Assembly: GCA_905235505.1 (NCBI GenBank)
Contig: CAJOMJ010000015.1
Location: 30,639 to 94,638 of the forward strand
Reading direction: 5' to 3'
From: Paludibacteraceae bacterium
GTDB lineage: Bacteria > Bacteroidota > Bacteroidia > Bacteroidales > Paludibacteraceae
DNA: 64,000 bases
Under the pieces are notes generated by a model. It saw only the letters and a list, made by a program, of their open reading frames with translations, ran no database searches and had not been told where the DNA came from. Below, piece after piece: positions 10,357 to 17,828 of the stretch (position 1 is the stretch's first letter; each line of letters begins with the position of its first letter). The position numbers and the translations under genes are program-made.

Positions 10357-10394
10357 AATCTTGCCCTCCTTATTTTTGATTGTTTTCCAATATC

Positions 10395-10527
10395 TTTATT
10401 CTCTCTTCCTGCTGAATAGTGTAAAGAGTCAACTCCGTATCTTCTGCAAAAGTTGAATAACCAAATTATCCAGACTTACACCTTCGGTTTGCATCTCTGT
10501 GGCTGATGGTATTTCCGGTTAATGTTT
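10395..10527 (-). repeat. Cassette repeat R2, copy 1
   Basis: This 133-bp block matches 11386-11518 with two mismatches by eye. It directly adjoins R1 copy 2 (10528-10642), making one continuous 248-bp constant segment between the two lipoprotein genes. On the minus strand it encodes fragments of a short protein split between two frames (MQTEGVSLDNLVIQ.., then AEDTELTLYTIQQEER..), so it looks like a decayed leader ORF. Confidence 0.9.
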
Positions 10528-10642
10528 GGTTGACTATTGTTTATTATCACTTTCAGAGGTTGAACTCACGTACACCAAACTCCAACCGGTTAGCCCATGC
10601 TACTTGTGTGGCTAATAGTTTATCCACAGATTGAGCCGCACA
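10528..10642 (-). repeat. Cassette repeat R1, copy 2
   Basis: Second copy of the 115-bp block at 9509-9623, offset by 1,019 bp. Its upstream edge (minus strand) again coincides with the lipobox cysteine codon of a small lipoprotein gene. Beyond that edge the sequences diverge completely. Confidence 0.9.
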
Positions 10643-10690
10643 TGCAAATGTTAAGTATATAACTGTATTTATAAAGAGCAAACGTTTCAT
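10553..10690 (-). CDS. Small putative lipoprotein, 45 residues (cassette 2)
   Basis: The ATG at 10690 overlaps the TAA of the upstream lipoprotein gene by one base (TAATG), a classic translational-coupling arrangement. The 45-residue product has a hydrophobic leader (MKRLLFINTVIYLTFA), a lipobox-like cysteine and the same 29-residue mature part as the copy at 9534-9674. The change from divergent leader to identical mature part falls exactly at the cysteine codon. No family is recognised. The main doubt is whether such a short frame is a functional lipopeptide or a repeat-borne remnant. Confidence 0.55.
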   Translation of the reverse strand: MKRLLFINTVIYLTFACAAQSVDKLLATQVAWANRLEFGVREFNL

Positions 10691-11352
10691 TATTTTAACC
10701 CTCCATATTTGCCTTTGAATGGGAAATTACCACTTTCTACTATCCAACGAAGTTTCTGCACATATTCTGCTTGAATGCTGTCGCAACGCGCCACACAACG
10801 TTCATACTCTTCTCTGTCACCTTTTATATATTTGTTTTTCTCGGTACACATCCAATTATAACTATATGCAAAAAAATCAATATCTCCATCATTAGGTATC
10901 TCATGTTTCAATATATTTAGATAGTTATCAATATCATAGAAATATACGGTATATTGTTCTTCTATATAAGGCCACGGGAATATTTCCACAGTATCCTTTC
11001 CGAATCGTTGATCGCGACTTGTCATTTCGCTCCATGGCAGTTTGAGAACTACATCGTCTGAATATATATGCCATGGCCATTTCCAGTCTGTTAAATAATA
11101 TCCTTCTCCCAAATCTATATACGGACATTTGCCTGCGTAAAATTCGTCAGCGACACTGCGATAACCTTCCTCACGGAAACGATATTCTTCATCTCCGTAT
11201 CTTTCTGCATAGATATAATCCTTGTATTCAGGTTTTGAAAATTTAACAACAAGAGTATTGTATAAAGATATATAGGGAGGTATAGGTTTATTCCCATTGC
11301 ATCCAACAAACAATGGAAATAAAATAAACAAAAAATAATATCTCGTCTTCAT
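10690..11352 (-). CDS. Putative lipoprotein, cassette 2 (paralogue of 9667-10356)
   Basis: The 220-residue product starts with a lipoprotein signal (MKTRYYFLFILFPLFVGC, cysteine at residue 18). Its body is paralogous to the 229-residue cassette 1 product (CPYIDLGEGYYLTDWKW, LPWSEMTS, DTVEIFPWPY, YFYDIDNYL, DSIQAEYVQKLR). The two proteins have diverged far more than the repeats that flank them. It is the first gene after the promoter at 11554-11585 and is followed by a 1-bp-overlapping small lipoprotein gene. Base composition is AT-rich. No known family or catalytic motif is recognised; an outer-membrane or surface lipoprotein is inferred. Confidence 0.8.
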   Translation of the reverse strand: MKTRYYFLFILFPLFVGCNGNKPIPPYISLYNTLVVKFSKPEYKDYIYAERYGDEEYRFREEGYRSVADEFYAGKCPYIDLGEGYYLTDWKWPWHIYSDDVVLKLPWSEMTSRDQRFGKDTVEIFPWPYIEEQYTVYFYDIDNYLNILKHEIPNDGDIDFFAYSYNWMCTEKNKYIKGDREEYERCVARCDSIQAEYVQKLRWIVESGNFPFKGKYGGLK

Positions 11353-11385
11353 ATCTATGATTATTTAATAAGTTCTTCTAACTCA

Positions 11386-11518
11386 TTTATTCTCTCTTCC
11401 TGCTGAATAGTATAAAGCGTCAACTCCGTATCTTCTGCAAAAGTTGAATAACCAAATTATCCAGACTTACACCTTCGGTTTGCATCTCTGTGGCTGATGG
11501 TATTTCCGGTTAATGTTT
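11386..11518 (-). repeat. Cassette repeat R2, copy 2
   Basis: Second copy of the 133-bp block at 10395-10527. Here it lies between the promoter and the first lipoprotein gene, so it would form most of the 5' leader of the transcript. Short reading-frame pieces in it are interrupted by a stop and a frame change. Confidence 0.9.
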
Positions 11519-11553
11519 GTTGGTTGTTTGTTGTTTTTTTATCATTCAAAATG

Positions 11554-11585
11554 CAAAGATATAAAGAAAAACCGAAATGAGCAAA
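11554..11585 (-). promoter_or_regulatory. Bacteroidota-type promoter for the lipoprotein cassette operon
   Basis: On the minus strand TTTG (11585-11582) is followed after 20 bp by TATCTTTG (11561-11554), which matches the Bacteroidota -33/-7 consensus. Transcription would start near 11547, run through R2 and into both cassettes, and possibly on to GH95. Confidence 0.75.
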
Positions 11586-11680
11586 GGAAAAACAAAAGAC
11601 CGTTACACGGCAGGTCCAACATCAAAGTGCAAATAGAAAAAATATTTGAAGAAGCAATTTAGGTTGTCGGCATTAATTTA

Positions 11681-11850
11681 TGTGAAACAATGTAACAATG
11701 TAACAAAGTGAGATAAGGCGGTTATCTTAGATTTCTTTGGGGATATAGTTACATTATTACATTGTTTCATAAGAAAACACTGTTTTGCGTGTTTTGTTTT
11801 TTAGAAATCGGGGATTTTTTTGTGAGTTTTGGGATATTTTGCTTAAACAA
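11681..11850. repeat. Inverted-repeat element A (same architecture as 48121-48302)
   Basis: The left arm (about 11684-11704, iterations of AATGTAAC) and right arm (11748-11770) can pair over about 20 bp with one mismatch; AGATAA/TTATCT at 11711-11728 gives an inner stem. Seventeen bases after the right arm comes GCGTGTTTTGTTTTTTAGAA (11787 onward), then TGTGAGTTTTGGGATATTTT (11821 onward). The same order and spacing occur at 48121-48302. No ORF is supported here. Confidence 0.75.
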
Positions 11851-11887
11851 ACGGTGAAAATAAGTGCGAAATTCAAGAGAAAAATAT

Positions 11888-11978
11888 GAAACAATGTCAC
11901 AATGTCACATTTGCACCCGAAAAGGGGTAGATAACTCTAATATTGCCCTTTTGTGACATTGTGACATTGTGACACATA
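11888..11978. repeat. Inverted repeat of TGTCACAA iterations
   Basis: ACAATGTCACAATGTCACA (11891-11909) faces TGTGACATTGTGACATTGTG (from 11952) across a 42-bp loop, so a stem of about 19 bp can form. The outer flank ACACATAAAATAAT is the reverse complement of the flank at 48114-48124. Together with 11681-11850 it fills most of the 725-bp gap between the cassette genes and GH97. Confidence 0.75.
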
Positions 11979-12025
11979 AAATAATGCTCATATCTCAATA
12001 AACATATTGTGCATAGTACAAATAT

Positions 12026-12052
12026 GAAGAGGCACCGCTATGGCACCTCTTC
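12026..12052. terminator. Hairpin downstream of the GH97 gene
   Basis: An 11-bp stem with two G-T wobbles and a 5-nt loop (GAAGAGG...CCTCTTC) lies 26 bp beyond the GH97 stop. There is no strong T run after it on the minus strand, so it is a weak intrinsic terminator or a transcript-end stabiliser. Confidence 0.45.
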
Positions 12053-12077
12053 AAGAAAATATATGTCTTGTATAGAA

Positions 12078-14033
12078 CTATTTCTCCGGTGTGAGCACCA
12101 CGACGAAGCCGCCGCCTGACTGCATGGCAAAAGCGGTCTGGCAGGCAGCATTCACAGTGGTCAGTTGATGTTCGTAGAGGGCGGCATCGGTGTCGCAGTC
12201 GGGCGAGTCGGTGAACAGTTCGGCAGTATAGTTGACACCTTGCGGTAGGAAAGAGAAGTCAACCGTAAGGTCGCGTTTGTCCCAGTTGTTGATGCCGCCG
12301 ATGTACCACTTGTCGCCGGTCTGCTTTGCCATCACGGCATATTGCCCTATCTTGCCTTCGAGGGCGAGGGTCTTGTCCCATGTGACAGGCACGGCCGACA
12401 GATAGCCGAGCACGGCGGAGTCTTTTCTGTATTCGTCAGGTGAGTCGCAGAGCATGGCGAAAGGCTGGTCAAGGATGACATAGAGTGCGAGTTCCTGGGC
12501 GCGCGTGCCGAGAGTGGAAGGCAGACCCGGGTCGCGGGGCACAAACACATCGCGGTTGCAGTTGCGCATGCTGCCCGGAGTATAATCCATCGGACCTGCG
12601 AGTTGGCGTGAGAAGACGAACTCCGTGCGATAACGCGGGTTGCTGGTAGTATCCCATTTGCAGCATTCTTCGCCGCGCACGGCCTCGTAATTGAGCACAT
12701 TGGGATACTCGCGGCTCAGCCCTGTAGGCTTGCTGCACCCGTGGAAATCCACAAGCAGCCGGTTGTCGGCACAACGCTTTGCCATCATCTCGTAGGCACC
12801 CTGCATGATATCGTCGTCACGGTCAAAGAAGTCGATTTTCACACCTTTGGCACCCCACGAAGCGATAGTGTCAAGATAAGCCGGGTCGTCGATGATAGCA
12901 CATGCCCCGAGCCAGAGCCATACACCCACGTTCTTCTCTTCGCCATAGCGGATAACCTCGTGAATGTCGATATGCTTTCTCAGGTGAGTGGGTTTGAAGA
13001 GGTCGTTCCACCCTGCATCCACCAAGAGGTATTCGAGATTGTTCTCCGAAGCGAAGTCGATATAGTATTTATACATCTCGGTAGAGGTGCGCCGGCAGTC
13101 GAATGGTGCATTTTCCAGTATATGGCAGTGCCACCACTCCCAAGTTGCCTTACCCGGGCGGATCCAGTCAGTGTTTTTTATCTTACATTCGGGCGAGAGA
13201 AGCCATATCATCTCGTTGGTGAGCAGAGTGCGGTCATCATCGGTGGTCATCAGTATGCGCCAAGGGAATTTATGGTTGGCGGGTACGCGTGCCATATACG
13301 GATGGCGCTCTGTGGCAACAAGTACGAATCCCCAACTGCCGAGTTCTACCTTAGAAGGCGAATAAGCCCAATAACCGTTGAGACCTTCATCGGTCTTCAG
13401 GAGAAACATACCCGGGTAGTCGTGCAGGTCGGCTTCTGCCACTATGTGTGTAAGTTGGTGTTTGTTATCAACGAAAGGTGTAGGAGTCTGCGCATACCGT
13501 CCTACCGGAATCTTGCTTACGGCATCGTAATACTTGTTGTCGAGTTCCCAAGAAGTGAAGGTGATGGTGTCACCCCAGAATACAGACGGGTCGGAGAGGA
13601 GATGAAAAGGCGCATACTCTTCGGTGACGGTGAGCGTATCCCGCTTGCTACCCTTGCCCACGAAGCGGTAGGCGAGACCTGAGTCGTACATACGGAAGAC
13701 AAGCTGGTAGTCAGGATACGAGAGAGTGACGGAGTTGTATTCGTCTTTTATCTCGCGGTTCTTGCCATAAAGAGGGTGCTGCACTTTGCGTGTTCGGGAG
13801 GTTTTGTAAGTGCAGGCTCGTTGGTTGCCCCATTGCGTATTATCATCGAAACTGATGGTAGGGCATGCGTTTTCTACCACAGGCTGATTCTTGAACGAAA
13901 GCGAGTATGCGCCTGTGTTAATATTGATAACAGCAACGGTGTTCATGTCGGGCGAAGTGAGTACAACCTCGTTCTCGCACGAAGAAAGCAGGCAGAGAAG
14001 TGCTGCAATCGGGAATAATGATAAGTGTTTCAT
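12078..14033 (-). CDS. GH97 family glycoside hydrolase lipoprotein, retaining (alpha-galactosidase-like) type
   Basis: The 651-residue protein has a lipoprotein signal (IAALLCLLSSC). The N-terminal beta-sandwich region is followed by a (beta/alpha)8 barrel with the family signatures KATWEWWH (about residue 296), LLVDAGWND (about 336) and GAKGVKIDFFDRDD. Asp401 in the KIDFF segment corresponds to the Asp nucleophile of the retaining GH97 alpha-galactosidases, whereas inverting SusB-type alpha-glucosidases use a different pair of glutamates. Glu450 in LNYEAVRGEE is the likely acid/base. The C-terminal beta domain is present, so length is normal. A TAACTTTG -7-like box lies on the minus strand at 14072-14065, but I see no good -33 box. 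It probably acts on alpha-galactosides together with the locus at 16.8-34.8 kb. Subfamily assignment rests on these motifs only. Confidence 0.88.
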   Translation of the reverse strand: MKHLSLFPIAALLCLLSSCENEVVLTSPDMNTVAVININTGAYSLSFKNQPVVENACPTISFDDNTQWGNQRACTYKTSRTRKVQHPLYGKNREIKDEYNSVTLSYPDYQLVFRMYDSGLAYRFVGKGSKRDTLTVTEEYAPFHLLSDPSVFWGDTITFTSWELDNKYYDAVSKIPVGRYAQTPTPFVDNKHQLTHIVAEADLHDYPGMFLLKTDEGLNGYWAYSPSKVELGSWGFVLVATERHPYMARVPANHKFPWRILMTTDDDRTLLTNEMIWLLSPECKIKNTDWIRPGKATWEWWHCHILENAPFDCRRTSTEMYKYYIDFASENNLEYLLVDAGWNDLFKPTHLRKHIDIHEVIRYGEEKNVGVWLWLGACAIIDDPAYLDTIASWGAKGVKIDFFDRDDDIMQGAYEMMAKRCADNRLLVDFHGCSKPTGLSREYPNVLNYEAVRGEECCKWDTTSNPRYRTEFVFSRQLAGPMDYTPGSMRNCNRDVFVPRDPGLPSTLGTRAQELALYVILDQPFAMLCDSPDEYRKDSAVLGYLSAVPVTWDKTLALEGKIGQYAVMAKQTGDKWYIGGINNWDKRDLTVDFSFLPQGVNYTAELFTDSPDCDTDAALYEHQLTTVNAACQTAFAMQSGGGFVVVLTPEK

Positions 14034-14147
14034 GATTTGGTGATTTTAGTGGTGAATAGTGTGGCAAAGTTACACAAAATATCTCATATAAGATAATACC
14101 CTTGTTTTTGAACAATATGGATGATGTTTCGAAACCCTGAAAGAGTG

Positions 14148-14175
14148 GAGGCGTGACTGTGTCATCTCTCTACGG
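14148..14175. repeat. Dispersed palindrome (GAGACGTGAC family), degenerate copy
   Basis: GAGGCGTGACTGTGTCATCTC followed by TCTACGG resembles the family consensus seen at 49030-49060. It lies in the 293-bp gap between the divergent GH97 and C10 protease genes. Confidence 0.6.
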
Positions 14176-14225
14176 GCAACGTAAACATGATAATTTCTTG
14201 TCACTGCGAAAAACTACTCTGACTA

Positions 14226-14256
14226 TTGCATATATGAGAAAGTGTTTGTATTTTTG
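14226..14256 (+). promoter_or_regulatory. Bacteroidota-type promoter for the C10 protease gene
   Basis: TTG (14226-14228) is followed after 20 bp by TATTTTTG (14249-14256), matching the -33/-7 consensus. The leader to ATG 14327 would be about 65 nt. Confidence 0.7.
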
Positions 14257-14326
14257 TAGTGCAAATATCCGAAAATAAGCGTATTATCCATAGTAAGAGC
14301 ACAAACACTCATAATTGTCATATTGT

Positions 14327-16813
14327 ATGAAACATTATTTCTCTTTTGCAGTGGCATGCATGGTATCGGCAGTGGCAGTTGCCTCAGAAATCAGTGTCGG
14401 GCAGGCTAAGACTATAGCACAATCTTTCTTGAATGACATGCAGCAAAGCAGCGGCGTGCGCAAGTCTGATTCACGCACAGCAGACAAGACCATAAATCTT
14501 CAGGAGACCTACACGGGTACGTCTGCATACTATGCCTTTAATATTACCGGACAAGATGGTGGTTTTGTGTTGGTGGCTTCAGACGATGAAGCACAGAATA
14601 AGGTGCTTGCCTACTCTGAGAATGGCAGGTTCGACCGTAAGACAATGCCTGCGCATGTGAGTTGGTGGTTAGAACAATATGAGCATACCGACTACTCTGC
14701 AGCAAGACAGAGCAGAAAAGTTGTTAGCGGGGAGTCACATTCGGTAGAGCCAATGGTTCAGACCGAGTGGGCGCAGGGGGACCCTTATAACCTGCAGACA
14801 CCTGTAGTGTCGGGCAGCCGTTGTGCTACAGGGTGCGTGGCAACGGCTTGGGCGCAACTGCTCTATTTCCATAAGTATCCGGCACAAGCAAAGGGCTCTC
14901 ACGGTTACTACTGGAACAACCAATATCTTCACACGGAGTTTGCCCAACCATACGATTGGGGGCACATGCTACTAAAATACGGCGCCTCTGCCACTGAGGA
15001 AGAGCGGCAGGCAGTAGCACTATTGATGAGCGACATAGGTATAGCCTCGGAGTTGCAGTATGGTGTAGATGCAACCGGCGGACACGAATACAACTCGCTA
15101 CATTCGATGGTTGAACATTTCGGTTATGACCCCTCTGCAGAGATACGCTATCGTGACCTGTTCGATGTGGTTGACTGGCAAGACATGTTGCGCAAGAATC
15201 TTGACGAAGGGTTACCGCTATATTATGGCGGATATAGTAACGACGGAGGACATGCGTTTGTATGTGACGGATACGATGGCGAGTACTTCCACTTCAACTT
15301 CGGTTGGAACGGAGGCTACAACGGTTTCTATATCTTCAACAAACTACATGGCAACTACAACAACCGCCAATGCGCCGTATTCAATTTCCAACCCGACAAA
15401 GGCGGAAAACAGGAGCATACACTCACTCTCTCGAGCGATGTGCAACTCACGCGCAGCAGAGAGGTGCGTTGCGGAGCGATATATACAGGTCTGTACGACT
15501 CCATTTCATTCCAAGTGGGTCTGTTCTTTGAGAATATCAACACACCTGATTCTCTGCCGTGTCTGATGCGCACATACGACAACAGTACAACTAATACGGG
15601 CTTGCAGCAGTTTGGCATCATGCCGTACGCACTCAGCAAGAGCAACGACAACGGCACATACAAAGTATATTACAGGTATCGCAACGACACTGCCGACACA
15701 TGGCGCGACTTCTACTATCCGCACGGTGTGAAGCGGTATATCGTAATAGAAGTGGAAGACGGCAAAGGTACCGTGGTGAGTGAAGATTCTCTTGACACTT
15801 CTATCTCCTTCGAGCAAGACGGCATACACTACAACTTGCTGAGCGAATACTTCCGCGAGGTGGAGGTGGCAAGATATAATTATTCTAAATCCGACTACCT
15901 GATACCCGGCTCTATTATAAGAAACGGAGTAGAATATAAAGTCAGGTCAGTTGCCGACAGCGCTTTCCTCGGTTGCAACCGTCTGCAGCAATTGGAACTC
16001 GGAGAAGGAGTAGCGAGCATAGGTACCGGAGCATTTGCGCAATGCACCCGTCTCGAACAAATAGTGTTGCCTTCCACTATGCTCAGCATAGAAAACAATA
16101 CTTTCGCAGGCGACACCAAACTGACTCATATACGCTCTCTTGCCCTCACACCGCCCGAACTGAAAGGCACTACCGTATTCCAACGCAACCGAATCAAACA
16201 GATGATGCTGTGGGTAAGTTGCGAAGCAAGCAGCAACTACAAAGCCGTAAATATCTGGAACGATATGCAGATGCTTACCTCCGACTATTTCATGTCTCTG
16301 ACTATTGACGGCGAGGGCGAAGTCAATGTCAGTGCAGTAGGATGCGACAGTCTGCAACTTGTTGCCACTGCTGCCGGGCACTACCTTTTCGCAGGGTGGA
16401 ACAACCAAGCCGATACCGACACGCTGATTGTCGTACTTGAGAATGACTCCGCTATAGTTGCATCGTTCAATCCTGAGGTATATGCAGTAAGGTTCTATAG
16501 TGAAGGAGAACTGCTAAAGACTGACTCTGTGGAGGCATACAAGGCTGCCGTTGCACCCGAACCGCCGGTTATAGAAGGGTATATGTTCACAGGTTGGGAC
16601 AAAGACTTCTCGTCGGTATTGGCAGACTTGGATGTAAATGCTGTTTATGAACTTGAGAGCGGTGTGGAAGATATTGCTGTTATTGCAAACGCAGACGTAA
16701 CAATCTATACCATTGACGGCAGAAAGATTTCCGACTCTGACAAGCATAACCTGACAGCAGGAGTTTACATACTCCGTGCAGGCACACAGGCGCTAAAGAT
16801 AGTCATTAAATAA
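14327..16813 (+). CDS. C10 family cysteine protease (streptopain/PrtT-like) with BspA-type repeats and T9SS-type C-terminus
   Basis: The 828-residue secreted protease starts at ATG 14327 (MKHYFSFAVACMVSAVAVAS), which gives a better signal peptide than the TTG four codons upstream. Residues about 20-125 form a Spi-like inhibitory propeptide (SVGQAKTIAQSFLND..GGFVLVASDDE). The catalytic domain has Cys170 in SRCATGCVATAWAQL and His309 in GGHAFVCDGY, followed by FNFGWNGGYNGFY. Then come BspA/LRR_5-like repeats (RSVADSAFLGCNRLQQLELG; SIGTGAFAQCTRLEQIVLPS) and InlB/Bacteroides-type repeats (GYMFTGWDKDFSSV). The end (VTIYTIDGRK..LTAGVYILRAG) fits a T9SS sorting domain. It probably degrades host or dietary protein at the cell surface. 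Its stop overlaps the convergent galM gene by 8 bp. Confidence 0.93.
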   Translation: MKHYFSFAVACMVSAVAVASEISVGQAKTIAQSFLNDMQQSSGVRKSDSRTADKTINLQETYTGTSAYYAFNITGQDGGFVLVASDDEAQNKVLAYSENGRFDRKTMPAHVSWWLEQYEHTDYSAARQSRKVVSGESHSVEPMVQTEWAQGDPYNLQTPVVSGSRCATGCVATAWAQLLYFHKYPAQAKGSHGYYWNNQYLHTEFAQPYDWGHMLLKYGASATEEERQAVALLMSDIGIASELQYGVDATGGHEYNSLHSMVEHFGYDPSAEIRYRDLFDVVDWQDMLRKNLDEGLPLYYGGYSNDGGHAFVCDGYDGEYFHFNFGWNGGYNGFYIFNKLHGNYNNRQCAVFNFQPDKGGKQEHTLTLSSDVQLTRSREVRCGAIYTGLYDSISFQVGLFFENINTPDSLPCLMRTYDNSTTNTGLQQFGIMPYALSKSNDNGTYKVYYRYRNDTADTWRDFYYPHGVKRYIVIEVEDGKGTVVSEDSLDTSISFEQDGIHYNLLSEYFREVEVARYNYSKSDYLIPGSIIRNGVEYKVRSVADSAFLGCNRLQQLELGEGVASIGTGAFAQCTRLEQIVLPSTMLSIENNTFAGDTKLTHIRSLALTPPELKGTTVFQRNRIKQMMLWVSCEASSNYKAVNIWNDMQMLTSDYFMSLTIDGEGEVNVSAVGCDSLQLVATAAGHYLFAGWNNQADTDTLIVVLENDSAIVASFNPEVYAVRFYSEGELLKTDSVEAYKAAVAPEPPVIEGYMFTGWDKDFSSVLADLDVNAVYELESGVEDIAVIANADVTIYTIDGRKISDSDKHNLTAGVYILRAGTQALKIVIK

Positions 16814-17828
16814 CGCCGAATTTATATACTATCTGATGCCGGTACTCCTCCTCCGGTGTTAGGGTGCATTGCGGGAATTGAGGCTGGTTAGGTGTGTCAG
16901 GAGCAAACTGTGCTTCAAGTGCAATACCGTCAGCAGGCTGCGCATTTCTCCCTAAACGGGTAGGAAAGGATGAGTCAAGGAAACCACCCGAATAGATTTG
17001 CACCGCAGGATATGTGGAATACAGCGTCACACTGCGACCTGAGTTTTCCGACCTGAGTTCCGCCATGAGTCTGCTTTGTTTCTCCCCACCCTGCCCCGTA
17101 CTGAATAAGTAGCAGTGGTTATATCCGCGATTCCAGCTGAACTGCTCCATATCGAAGTTGATACCCTCACCTACTTGCTTGCCTTTGGAGAAATCAAAGG
17201 GCGTATCTGCGACATCAAGCACCTTGCCCGTAGGAAGAAACTCCTGGTTTGATTCGAGCATACGAGTTGAGGGTATATAGAGACGGTGCGAATATATATC
17301 GCCGCAACCATTGAGATTGAAATATGCGTGATTGGTGAGGTTGAGAACAGTAAGTGCATCGGTAGTCGCACGATAGTCTATCTTCACTGCGAGGTCGGCA
17401 GTCAGGGTATAACTCACCAATATATCCACGTTAGCAGGAAAACCGCCTTCGCCGTCTTTGCTGAGATAGTGGAAAGTGACGCTGTCCGGCGTTCTGCTCA
17501 CTATGTCGAACACACGGAAACTCATACCGCTCGGACCTGAGTGATTGGAGTTGTTGCCGTCGTTAATCTCAAGTTGGCATGTCTTACCCCCGATACAGAA
17601 CCTGCCTTTTCTTATGCGGTTGGCATACCGCCCTACGGTTCGCCCCATATAGTTAGGGTCTGCCATCATGGCTTCTATATTATCGTACCCGAGAATGACC
17701 TCACCAAGTGCACCATAGCGGTCGGGCATCATGGCGGAGAGCCAGGTAGCGCCGTAGTTACACACCTCTATTGAGGCACCCGAAGAGTGAGTGAGACGAA
17801 TGACTTCTATGTCAGGTTGCGGTGTCAC
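16806..17828 (-). CDS. galM: Aldose 1-epimerase (galactose mutarotase)
   Basis: The 340-residue product matches the GalM family: N-terminal GASIEVCNYGATWLSAMMPD, VGRYANRIRKGRF, NHSGPSG with the substrate-binding His, LTNHAYFNLNG with the catalytic His, and the C-terminal GIALEAQFAPDTPNQPQFP, in which Glu is the catalytic base. It interconverts alpha- and beta-anomers of galactose or glucose. There is no signal peptide, so it is cytoplasmic. The start codon is GTG at 17828, overlapping the stop of the upstream hydrolase gene by 4 bp (GTGA), so translation is probably coupled. As the last gene of the PUL it would prepare galactose released by the hydrolases for metabolism. Confidence 0.93.
   Translation of the reverse strand: MTPQPDIEVIRLTHSSGASIEVCNYGATWLSAMMPDRYGALGEVILGYDNIEAMMADPNYMGRTVGRYANRIRKGRFCIGGKTCQLEINDGNNSNHSGPSGMSFRVFDIVSRTPDSVTFHYLSKDGEGGFPANVDILVSYTLTADLAVKIDYRATTDALTVLNLTNHAYFNLNGCGDIYSHRLYIPSTRMLESNQEFLPTGKVLDVADTPFDFSKGKQVGEGINFDMEQFSWNRGYNHCYLFSTGQGGEKQSRLMAELRSENSGRSVTLYSTYPAVQIYSGGFLDSSFPTRLGRNAQPADGIALEAQFAPDTPNQPQFPQCTLTPEEEYRHQIVYKFGVI

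Noticed and set aside
11888-11978. Short regularly spaced repeats as a possible CRISPR array
   Set aside because: The unit is only 8 bp with no spacers, it forms inverted arms, and no cas genes are present.
9500-12060. Insertion sequence or integrase in the AT-rich island
   Set aside because: No transposase, integrase or terminal inverted repeats with target duplication could be found; only the R1/R2 blocks delimit the units.
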